From assembly GCA_026398575.1 (NCBI GenBank), contig JAPLSP010000753.1, forward strand, positions 1-11,848: a stretch of 11,848 nucleotides of DNA, given 5' to 3'. Within the stretch, counting starts at the first letter, position 1, and each line of letters opens with the position of its first letter. The notes beneath the pieces are model-generated. The model was not told the origin of the DNA and made no database searches. It saw only the letters and a program-made list of their open reading frames with translations. Position numbers and translations under genes: made by a program. This DNA comes from Candidatus Sumerlaeota bacterium. GTDB taxonomy: Bacteria; Sumerlaeota; Sumerlaeia; JADFCT01. Positions 6,575 to 11,848 of the stretch are shown one piece after another.

Positions 6575-7993
6575 TCACCCGCTCACCGCGCGCTGGATCG
6601 CTCCCCAATCGGGCGCGCCGCCGTATCGGGGAACAATCGTCTGGTATGCGTCGAGCGAATCTTTGGCGATTTGACGGCCTTGGCGCAAGCCCAGACGCTG
6701 ACATGCCAGATCAATAATGCTTACGCAATACTCTGTCACCAGCTCCTGACACGCCTTGGCGCAAGGCTCCAGTTCCGGCGCGATCCCATTGGAGACTTCC
6801 GCGAACCGGTCGAAGAGCGCCGCGTCAATCCCCCACCCGGTCCATCGCAGCAATTCCGCGTCGCGCCGCGCCATCAGATTCTCGAACCAGCGCATGGTCT
6901 GCAACCGGCATTCCTGCTCGTTCCATCCGAATTCCGGAGCTTGGGCATAAGCCTTCATGATATCGGAGGTGAATTGCGCCGCCAGCGAGACGGCGGTCAG
7001 GCAACCGGACGGATTGGCCTGAACGGCGGTCGCGGGGCGAGCGGATTTCGAGAAGAGCGCCCGAAACCCGCTGCTTGCGGTCGTTGACTTTGCCGTATCG
7101 CGCGCCGCGCCGCCGGCAGACTCGGATTCGCCCGCTGATGCCTCCATGCCTTTGCCCTGGAAATCCGGCTGGCTGATCCGGCAGGAAGACAGCATGCCTT
7201 TGACCCGCAGGAATTTGGACTCAATCAAATTATTGAGCGAGCAATAGGTGTCGAATTTCCCGTACGGGCTTCGCTGGCAGATTCCGCTGACCGTCGTGAA
7301 GCCATCCACCAGCGTCAATAATTCCCAGTCTTTCGGGCTAAGGCGAATCGTCTTGATCGCCACCGGGCGCCGAATCTCCCCTTTCTCCTCCGCTTCGGCT
7401 TGCGCCGAGTCATCCTCGAAAGGCAGATTGCCGGCCAGGATCGTATCCGGCGCGGGAATGACTTCTTCGATGACGCGCCATTCATCCTGGCGGCGCGTTC
7501 CCTCCATGATCAGCGACTCGATGGCCAGTTCGACGGAAGAAGGCGTGATGGCTTCCGGTTGCCGATGTTCGAATTTGAATTGCCCTTCGGCCGAGCCGAA
7601 CAGAGTCCAGATTTCCTCTTCCATCTGCGCGCGCAGACAGGCTCGCAGATCCTGCGGTTGCAGCGCCTTGCGTTCAAGAAGGATCTCGCCGATCTTCTTT
7701 CCGGTTTCCATCGTCTTTTGGGAATCGAGCAAGTCGGACAACGCCTCGGCGGTGATAAAACCGCGATTGACCAGCATCTGGCCGATTTGCGATTCGCGAT
7801 GCGAGGCGCGCGTGCCGACGACCTTGCCGTGCATGATGCTGATCTCGAGCCGGTAGTCCTCGCGGATGACCGTCAGCATGCCCGTCATGCGGCCCATGCT
7901 GAGGAACTGCAGGATTTCCGGGAGGCTGAAGGCTGAAAGACTGCCCTCCAGCTCCATGGGACGCGCTTGTTTTTCGGGAATTGGGATCGCCAT
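6575..7993 (-). CDS. DUF4388 (PATAN) domain protein
   Basis: A 472-residue soluble protein. Residues 13-66 match the DUF4388/PATAN signature (MELEGSLSAFSLPEILQFL, GRMTGMLTV, then HGKVVGTRAS). Residues 69-125 resemble the helical segment seen in type II/IV secretion ATPase N-termini (IGQMLVNRGFIT...IGEILLERKALQPQDL), and 129-145 (WTLFGSAEGQFKFEHRQ) completes the typical DUF4388 architecture. Residues 215-266 look like a winged-helix-type unit (LSPKDWELLTLVDGFTTVSGI...NNLIESKFLRV). After a Ser/Ala-rich linker (267-335), the C-terminal 130 residues are helical and unrecognised. PATAN domains are known from cyanobacterial PatA-type regulators and accompany small GTPases and Roadblock proteins; they are thought to mediate protein contacts. 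The ATG at 7993 is 3 nt after the Roadblock stop, indicating translational coupling. ATG13 would also fit the domain but lacks a Shine-Dalgarno. Confidence 0.85.
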   Translation of the reverse strand: MAIPIPEKQARPMELEGSLSAFSLPEILQFLSMGRMTGMLTVIREDYRLEISIMHGKVVGTRASHRESQIGQMLVNRGFITAEALSDLLDSQKTMETGKKIGEILLERKALQPQDLRACLRAQMEEEIWTLFGSAEGQFKFEHRQPEAITPSSVELAIESLIMEGTRRQDEWRVIEEVIPAPDTILAGNLPFEDDSAQAEAEEKGEIRRPVAIKTIRLSPKDWELLTLVDGFTTVSGICQRSPYGKFDTYCSLNNLIESKFLRVKGMLSSCRISQPDFQGKGMEASAGESESAGGAARDTAKSTTASSGFRALFSKSARPATAVQANPSGCLTAVSLAAQFTSDIMKAYAQAPEFGWNEQECRLQTMRWFENLMARRDAELLRWTGWGIDAALFDRFAEVSNGIAPELEPCAKACQELVTEYCVSIIDLACQRLGLRQGRQIAKDSLDAYQTIVPRYGGAPDWGAIQRAVSG

Positions 7994-7996
7994 GAT

Positions 7997-8524
7997 TTAT
8001 TGTTTCTCCGGTTTGCCAAAGACTATGTCCAGCCGCTTGCTTGTAATTTCGTCCAGTTCCCCGCTGCTGTCCGCGACGGACGCCGCCGGTTTCGTATAAC
8101 CTTGCTCCTCGGCCAACCGGCGGGCCGCTTCCAATATGCGCCGGATTTGAATGCCATTCTCTTTCACCCACGAACGGACCGCTTCCAGATAGATCGTTGG
8201 TCCGAACATGACCAGCAAAACCGTATAAGGATCAATCATGGAGCAATAGATGTGCTTGTCCGAACCCTGGTTCCACAAGACGCTGAATTCCGTCTCGTGC
8301 ATCATCTTTGCCGTTTCCTGCCCCACGGAGACGCCGCCAGCCATCAGGGCGCCGAACTTATCCACGTCCAAGTCATGGACGTTTCCATGAACAAACAAGG
8401 GCGCGCCATGATGATGCAGCAGCATGGCGAATTGTCCTTGCGTGCTGCCCAACAGGTCGCTCAACACCCGCTGGATCATGTCCGTGTGCATTTGATTGAG
8501 AACAACCGTGTCTTGAAAGGCCAT
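7997..8524 (-). CDS. Roadblock/LC7-domain protein, likely MglA partner
   Basis: A 175-residue soluble protein. Residues about 13-120 fit the Roadblock/LC7 fold: helix (MIQRVLSDLLG), strand (GQFAMLLHHHGAPLFVHG), helix (DKFGALMAGGVSVGQETAKMM), then strands (FSVLWNQGSDKHIYCSMID and YTVLLVMFGP) and a helix. Residues 121-175 add a charged tail beyond the minimal domain. In Myxococcus, MglB (a Roadblock protein) is the GTPase-activating partner of MglA; the mglA gene just upstream suggests the same pairing here, but it could instead be a scaffold or GEF-like member. The start is firm: AAAGGAGG lies 5 nt before the ATG at 8524, the strongest ribosome-binding site in the minus-strand block. It is followed 3 nt later by the DUF4388 gene. 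Confidence 0.85.
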   Translation of the reverse strand: MAFQDTVVLNQMHTDMIQRVLSDLLGSTQGQFAMLLHHHGAPLFVHGNVHDLDVDKFGALMAGGVSVGQETAKMMHETEFSVLWNQGSDKHIYCSMIDPYTVLLVMFGPTIYLEAVRSWVKENGIQIRRILEAARRLAEEQGYTKPAASVADSSGELDEITSKRLDIVFGKPEKQ

Positions 8525-8544
8525 GGCGTCCTCCTTTGGGGTTA

Positions 8545-8653
8545 GTTCCGGGTTCCGGGTTCCGAGTTCCGAGTTCCGAGTTCCGAGTTCCGTGGTCCGA
8601 GTTTCGTGGTCCGAGTTCCGCGTTCCGCGTTCCGTGTTCTGAGTTCCGAGTTT
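8545..8653. repeat. Heptamer array (GTTCCGA type)
   Basis: Fifteen consecutive in-phase 7-bp units (8545-8649) with consensus GTTCCGA and variants GTTCCGG, GTTCCGT, GTTCCGC, GGTCCGA, GTTTCGT and GTTCTGA, then a partial unit. It sits 20 bp upstream of the Roadblock gene start, in the gap after the mglA 3' part. It is GC-rich, unlike the AT-rich array at 8704-8853 in the same gap. The 50 bases between the two arrays (8654-8703) show no recognisable feature. Confidence 0.92.
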
Positions 8654-8703
8654 GCCGCAAGCGCCTTATGGCGACTGAAGCGACTCATCCTTGACGATTC
8701 ATT

Positions 8704-8853
8704 ACCGCATTCCGCATTTTCATTTTTCATTTTTCATTTATGATTTCTCATTCTGCGGTTTCATTTTACATTTCTCATTTTTCATTTTACATTTGTGATT
8801 TCACATTCTGCGGTTTCATTTTACATTTCTCATTTCTCATTTCTCATTTTACA
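8704..8853. repeat. Heptamer array (TTTCATT/TACATTT type)
   Basis: About 21 degenerate 7-bp units (TTTCATT, TCTCATT, TACATTT, CTCATTT) run up to the stop codon of the mglA 3' part. The TTA read as its TAA (8854-8856) continues the repeat pattern. A longer unit containing CATTCTGCGGTTTCATTTTA recurs at 8749 and 8804, 55 bp apart, one base short of eight heptamers. The array is strongly pyrimidine-rich on the plus strand. Confidence 0.9.
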
Positions 8854-9537
8854 TTAGAATTGCTCGCCACGCCCTTCCGGGGCCAGGGTCAATTCCAATA
8901 CTTTGCCGAGATAGCGCAGATACAGCATCCGCAGTTCCCCGCCGCTCATCCAGACGAAAACATTGGCGTTCGCGCTGTTTGCCTGCGGCGCCATCCCGAA
9001 GGTATCGTACCGTTCTTCGCCGCCGCGCCCATACCGGATTTCTGAGCCAAGCTTGTTCATGACGGCGCTGAAGCGTTTGTGGATGAACAACGCCACCGTC
9101 AAATCCACATTCAACCGATGCGGCGCCTCGCCTGTTTCCGTCGCCGGCGCGCCAAGCCCGGGTTTGTTATTGAATTCGATATTGCCCTTGCCCACCAGTA
9201 TCCCCCGCCAAAACACATCGCAGCGCTGCCGGATGTCAATCGGCGTGGCGCTGACTTTGGCGGCGGCGGGAATGAACGCCGTTCCTTGGTTCGAGCGCGG
9301 CGCCATCGCAAACGTGGCGGCAGGCCGCTCCAAACTCTGCGAAGGCAGAATCGGGCGCTCGGCGCTTTTTTCGGCGGCCGGCTGCGCATCGGCGTCCGTC
9401 ACGCGCCGCAGCTTGGTCAGCACCATGCCCGAAATGCGCTTGAGCGTCTCCTTGACGCCCACACCTCGTGTCGCCACGCCTTCAAACCAGGGAACGATAT
9501 TCGGATTGAACCGCGTTTGCAAGTCATCAATCGGCAC
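8854..9537 (-). CDS. 3' part of broken mglA: GTPase C-terminal end plus unknown domain
   Basis: This reading frame is the direct continuation of the MglA gene upstream. Read through the TAA at 9562-9564, the frame gives NKRDLPNAVPIDDLQ, the expected MglA sequence with the NKxD (G4) motif. Within this entry, residues 1-46 are the last quarter of the GTPase domain (VPWFEGVATRGVGVKETL, the G5 region, ending VLTKLRRV). After an Ala/Pro/Glu-rich linker, about 130 residues form an unrecognised, probably alpha/beta domain (IRQRCDVFWRGILVGKGNI, LNVDLTVALFIHKRFSAVM, ELRMLYLRYLGKVLELTL). No ATG or Shine-Dalgarno supports independent initiation; the GTG at 9537 is merely the first start-like codon after the TAA. 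The separate coordinates therefore reflect the break, not a proven gene. An intact protein would have about 375 residues, against about 195 for Myxococcus MglA. Confidence 0.7.
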   Translation of the reverse strand: MPIDDLQTRFNPNIVPWFEGVATRGVGVKETLKRISGMVLTKLRRVTDADAQPAAEKSAERPILPSQSLERPAATFAMAPRSNQGTAFIPAAAKVSATPIDIRQRCDVFWRGILVGKGNIEFNNKPGLGAPATETGEAPHRLNVDLTVALFIHKRFSAVMNKLGSEIRYGRGGEERYDTFGMAPQANSANANVFVWMSGGELRMLYLRYLGKVLELTLAPEGRGEQF

Positions 9538-9561
9538 GGCATTGGGCAGATCGCGCTTGTT

Positions 9562-9564
9562 TTA
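9562..9564 (-). other. In-frame TAA interrupting mglA
   Basis: The codons run CAG-TAA-AAC-AAG-CGC-GAT, giving Q-stop-N-K-R-D. MglA proteins have Q-Y-N-K-R-D here, so one third-base change (TAC or TAT to TAA) creates the stop. The frame is unchanged and remains open for 235 further codons. TAA is a genuine terminator elsewhere in the window (the ends of the antitoxin and Roadblock genes), so a genome-wide code change is unlikely. Confidence 0.9.
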
Positions 9565-9981
9565 CTGGATGACATAAGGAATTTGCGCAAGGGTGTATCC
9601 ATATTCCTGAAGGTTATCCGTCATGTTACGCCAGGATTCGGCGTTTTCATCCATCTTTTCAGGCGCCGAATCCACGACAAAGACGATCCCATCCACGCCG
9701 CGCAAGACGAGCTTGCGGGTTCCGTTATAAAAAACCTGTCCGGGCACAGTATAAAGCTGAAATTTGGTGCGGAAGCCTTTGACCTCGCCGAGATCGAGGG
9801 GAAGGAAATCAAAGAAAAGCGTTCGATCCTGCTCGGTCGCCAGCGAGACCATGTCGCCGCGATGCTTGGGCGGGATCGTTTCGAAGATGCGAATGAGATT
9901 GGTCGTTTTGCCGCAAAGCCCCGGCCCGTAATAGACGATCTTACAGGACAGTTCCTTGAAGGCATAGTTGATTGTGGACAT
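9562..9981 (-). CDS. mglA: MglA-type small GTPase, truncated by an in-frame stop
   Basis: A 139-residue N-terminal portion of an MglA-family Ras-like GTPase, the polarity switch that works with Roadblock proteins in Myxococcus. It starts [19 protein letters not shown] and carries the P-loop (GPGLCGKTT, 19-27), the switch region with Arg53-Thr54 ([10 protein letters not shown]), and TVPGQ (78-82) with Thr in place of the usual Asp and the catalytic Gln82. Arg53 and Gln82 fall at the same numbers as in Myxococcus MglA. The chain stops after IPYVIQ, immediately before the NKxD guanine-specificity motif, so this product alone should not be a functional GTPase. No strong Shine-Dalgarno precedes the ATG at 9981; a candidate promoter lies at 10015-10044. 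It is first in an apparent transcription unit with the Roadblock, DUF4388 and receiver genes, although gaps of about 320-330 bp interrupt it. Confidence 0.9.
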   Translation of the reverse strand: MSTINYAFKELSCKIVYYGPGLCGKTTNLIRIFETIPPKHRGDMVSLATEQDRTLFFDFLPLDLGEVKGFRTKFQLYTVPGQVFYNGTRKLVLRGVDGIVFVVDSAPEKMDENAESWRNMTDNLQEYGYTLAQIPYVIQ

Positions 9982-10014
9982 AGCTTAGTTCGCGCCGTTG
10001 ATTGAGCGAAGGGG

Positions 10015-10044
10015 ATTAAAGCAGAGCCGTCTTGCCTCCTTCAA
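10015..10044 (-). promoter_or_regulatory. Candidate sigma70-type promoter for mglA
   Basis: On the minus strand, TTGAAG (10044-10039) is followed after 18 nt by TTTAAT (10020-10015), with TGC directly before it giving an extended -10 (TGnTTTAAT). Transcription would start near 10008, leaving a leader of about 27 nt to the ATG at 9981. A 10-bp palindrome (TGAAGCTTCA, 10052-10061) just upstream of the -35 could be an operator. Based on consensus matching only. Confidence 0.35.
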
Positions 10045-10124
10045 GCGAAAATGAAGCTTCAGGAGAATTCGATTGTATTTCGTTCTTGCTCGGCCTAGCT
10101 TTCTTGCGCGAAGTAAATTGTCGG

Positions 10125-10171
10125 AATCATTGTTTTTAATGATTTGATATTCTGGACGCTCCGAAGCGTCC
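10125..10171. promoter_or_regulatory. Two adjacent inverted repeats in the leader of the 10188 gene
   Basis: AATCATT (10125-10131) pairs perfectly with AATGATT (10138-10144) across a 6-nt loop. Ten bases later GGACGCT (10154-10160) pairs perfectly with AGCGTCC (10165-10171) across a 4-nt loop. The second hairpin ends 4 bases before the Shine-Dalgarno AGGAGG (10176-10181). They could be protein-binding sites or, for the second, an mRNA hairpin affecting ribosome access. Neither is followed by a T-run as a terminator would be. Confidence 0.5.
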
Positions 10172-10187
10172 TGGCAGGAGGTCGTTT

Positions 10188-10871
10188 ATGTCTGAGGCGC
10201 CAGTCAGTGTTCCCGCAGAGGCTATGCAAGCTCTGGATAGGTTTCTCAATGCGTCGTTGCGGCGGGATGAAGAAGCGATGAAATCATGCGTGACGCGCAA
10301 GACCTTGGAATTGGGCAAGATGCATACCCAGGGGCCGGAGGGCGTGAGATTTATCAAGGGCGATGCGCGGATGGAGGGGGACAACGCCGTCATGCCGATC
10401 AAAGCGATACGAAACGATGCGCCGGACGATGAAGAGGCGGTTATGGAGATGGACTGCGTGATGGCCAGGGAAGACGGCGAGTGGAAATTCGACCTGCTGA
10501 CGACGATGGATCGGTTGATGGGAGGCAGCCTGGACGAGGTGGTGAACGCGATGACTTCGCAAATGGCGGAGGCCATGAAGGGCGTGGGCGAAGCGCTGGC
10601 GGGCGGGATGCAGGAAGCGTTCGGGCAAATATCGTCGGCGATTTCAGAGGGAGGACAGATATCGTCGGCGACTTCGGAAGGCGGGCAGAAATGGATAAGC
10701 CGATTGAGGGGATTTTCATCCTTGACAGCTTGCGCTATTGGCCCCAATATCGCTGCAATAATGCGGATGTTACTTGAGCGCTCGTATGAGCAATATCGTT
10801 CTATTCGAAGCAAAGCAAGTAAGGCGCGCATGGAGCGAGTCGGAGCAAAAATGGTATTTTGCCATTGTTGA
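10188..10871 (+). CDS. Hypothetical NTF2-like protein with 10-residue repeat and doubtful C-terminus
   Basis: A 227-residue product with no recognised close family. Residues 10-105 have the look of an NTF2-like fold: an opening helix with paired acidic/basic residues (ALDRFLNASLRRDEEAM), curved-sheet strands, and the closing EDGEWKFDLL typical of such domains. Residues 106-147 are a Met/Ala/Gly-rich amphipathic helix. Two tandem decapeptides (ISSAxSEGGQ, 148-167) follow. The start is firm: AGGAGG lies 6 nt before the ATG. From about residue 168 composition changes, and the last 86 bases overlap the BRO-N gene in another frame, so the final 60 residues may be read-through into inserted or rearranged DNA rather than the original C-terminus. 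No signal peptide is seen. It is divergently placed from mglA across a 206-bp gap; whether they are functionally linked is unknown. Confidence 0.65.
   Translation: MSEAPVSVPAEAMQALDRFLNASLRRDEEAMKSCVTRKTLELGKMHTQGPEGVRFIKGDARMEGDNAVMPIKAIRNDAPDDEEAVMEMDCVMAREDGEWKFDLLTTMDRLMGGSLDEVVNAMTSQMAEAMKGVGEALAGGMQEAFGQISSAISEGGQISSATSEGGQKWISRLRGFSSLTACAIGPNIAAIMRMLLERSYEQYRSIRSKASKARMERVGAKMVFCHC
10629..10688 (+). repeat. 30-bp tandem duplication inside a coding region
   Basis: Two in-frame 30-bp copies (10629-10658 and 10659-10688) each encode ISSAxSEGGQ. The copies differ at several third codon positions (TCA/TCG, GAG/GAA, GGA/GGC, GGA/GGG) with only one amino-acid difference (Ile/Thr). This suggests an older duplication kept under protein-level constraint. 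Confidence 0.9.
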
Positions 10872-11631
10872 CGTTATTTCCATACTCACCAGCAGCTCCA
10901 ATCCCCAAGTATATTGGCGTGTCCTAAAAAAAAGATTGCTGGCGGAAGGAAATGAAACCGTTACAAATTGTAACGCTTTGAAAATGCCGGCGACAGACGG
11001 AAAAATGCGCGTTACGGATGTTGCCAATGTGGAGCAGTTGCTCAGACTAGTTCAATCCATCCCGTCGCCCAGAGCCGAGCCATTCAAGGTCTGGCTTGCG
11101 AAAGTAGGCTATGATCGGCTTGAGGAAATAGAGAATCCCGAGCTCGCCGCACGGCGGATGCGCGAGATATATAAACAAAAAGGATATTCCGACGAATGGA
11201 TAGAAAAACGGATGCGCGGTATCGCTGTTCGGGACGAATTGACGGAGGAGTGGAAAAAGCGCGGCATAAAAGAGCAGATAGAGTACGCTATCCTCACTGC
11301 TGAAATCAGCAAGGCGACCTTCGGCATGACGCCTTCCGAATACAAAGCGTTCAAGAATCTTGATAGGCCCAATGAAAATCTGCGCGATCACATGAGCGAT
11401 CTGGAATTGATTTTTGCCATGCTGGGCGAAGCATCAACCACCGAAATTGCCCGTAAGAAAGATGCGCAAGGATTTCCAAAAAACAAGGAGGCTGCCTTAG
11501 AGGGAGGAACAATCGCCGGCAATGCAAGGCGTGAGCTGGAAGATAAAAGCGGCGACAAAGTTTCCACTCGCAAAAATTACAAACAATTGCAGGCAATAAA
11601 TCGAAAAACAATCAAGCAAGATGGCAACTGA
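10786..11631 (+). CDS. BRO-N domain protein, DinD-like
   Basis: A 281-residue protein of the BRO-N/DNA damage-inducible protein D type. Residues 1-100 form the BRO N-terminal domain (MSNIVLFEAKQVRRAW, WYFAIVDVISILTSSSNPQVYW, LKKRLLAEG, then DVANVEQLLRLVQSIPSPRAEPFKVWLAKVG). Residues about 160-265 match the DinD-like C-terminal part (YAILTAEISKATFGMTPSEY, DLELIFAMLGEASTTEIARK, AQGF...NKEAALEGGTIAGNAR). BRO-N proteins are common in phages and mobile DNA as antirepressor-like factors; chromosomal DinD is SOS-induced in E. coli and inhibits RecA strand exchange. The ATG at 10786 is where family proteins begin; a TTG at 10774 adds four residues. The gene is visibly AT-richer than its neighbours and uses more AAA and ATA codons, consistent with transfer. 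It overlaps the end of the preceding gene by 86 bp. Confidence 0.88.
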   Translation: MSNIVLFEAKQVRRAWSESEQKWYFAIVDVISILTSSSNPQVYWRVLKKRLLAEGNETVTNCNALKMPATDGKMRVTDVANVEQLLRLVQSIPSPRAEPFKVWLAKVGYDRLEEIENPELAARRMREIYKQKGYSDEWIEKRMRGIAVRDELTEEWKKRGIKEQIEYAILTAEISKATFGMTPSEYKAFKNLDRPNENLRDHMSDLELIFAMLGEASTTEIARKKDAQGFPKNKEAALEGGTIAGNARRELEDKSGDKVSTRKNYKQLQAINRKTIKQDGN

Positions 11632-11848
11632 ACAGCATTAGCAGGAGAAAAGGCGTCTATGAATCGCAACTTATTGCATGCTTTTCGGCGTTTAAATAAC
11701 CTTGGCGCAAAAAGAAGGCGGCAAGCCACAAGCGTATGACGGTTTTTGGGGCTTTAATGCTTGCAAACGTAAGGGTTTCATGGTTGAAGGAAGCCGTCGT
11801 TTCGCAAAGCGGTCTCACTTGCGAATGTTCTTTGACAACTTCCCGATC
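11632..11848. other. Non-coding right edge with inverted repeat and TTGACA
   Basis: No convincing gene is present. A 26-codon ORF (11659-11739) follows AGGAG at a long 11-nt spacing and encodes an Arg-rich peptide (MNRNLLHAFRRLNN...), probably not real. A perfect 7-bp inverted repeat (TTCGCAA 11801-11807, TTGCGAA 11819-11825) is followed by TTGACA (11832-11837) just before the window ends. This could be the -35 and operator region of a gene beyond the edge, or a CRISPR leader-like sequence; no repeat is visible inside the window. Confidence 0.5.

Noticed and set aside
9562..9564. Alternative genetic code reading TAA as Tyr or Gln
   Set aside because: The antitoxin and Roadblock genes end at TAA at expected family lengths, so TAA works as a stop in this genome. 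Local read-through remains possible.
9079..10005. Plus-strand open frame of 308 codons
   Set aside because: It is antisense to mglA, whose conserved motifs lie on the minus strand. No domain or ribosome-binding site supports it.
11659..11739. Small 26-codon gene at the right edge
   Set aside because: The Shine-Dalgarno spacing is long, the peptide is basic and low in distinctive features, and nothing supports conservation.

Overview
The window looks like chromosomal DNA of a Gram-negative bacterium with an outer membrane: it encodes a TolC-type outer-membrane efflux lipoprotein, a LysM/LytM lipoprotein and a secreted FlgT-like protein. Coding regions are fairly GC-rich. The combination of an MglA-type small GTPase, a Roadblock/LC7 protein, a DUF4388 (PATAN) protein and a receiver protein is known from deltaproteobacteria/Myxococcota, Planctomycetota and several candidate phyla. 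The sequence alone does not fix the phylum.

Layout. Positions 1-218 hold a tandem array of hairpin-forming units of about 67 bp, open at the left edge. From 338 to 9981 every gene lies on the minus strand, in two blocks. The envelope block, in transcription order, is a LysM/degenerate-LytM lipoprotein (3762-4742), a FlgT-like secreted protein (2445-3593), a TolC-family lipoprotein (613-2358) and a solitary AF2212-like antitoxin (338-565). The polarity/signalling block, in transcription order, is an MglA GTPase gene broken by an in-frame TAA (9562-9981 plus 8854-9537), a Roadblock/LC7 protein (7997-8524), a DUF4388 protein (6575-7993) and a receiver protein with a long helical region and a C-terminal membrane anchor (5067-6254). 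On the plus strand, 10188-10871 encodes an NTF2-like hypothetical protein. A BRO-N/DinD-like gene (10786-11631) overlaps its 3' end and looks like acquired DNA. The last 217 bases hold no convincing gene but contain an inverted repeat followed by TTGACA.

The most distinctive non-coding feature is that the large gaps in the signalling block are packed with degenerate heptanucleotide arrays (4782-5066, 6270-6304, 6433-6572, 8545-8653, 8704-8853). Three of them start at, or within a few bases after, the stop codon of the gene transcribed toward them.

Likely joint function (inference): MglA with a Roadblock partner is the core of a nucleotide-dependent polarity switch, and DUF4388 and receiver proteins are plausible inputs or outputs. 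The membrane-anchored receiver is unusual and may be an envelope-tethered effector. The nonsense codon in mglA removes the NKxD guanine-specificity motif from the first product, so the switch is dead in this genome, or the codon is read through, or the base is a sequence error.
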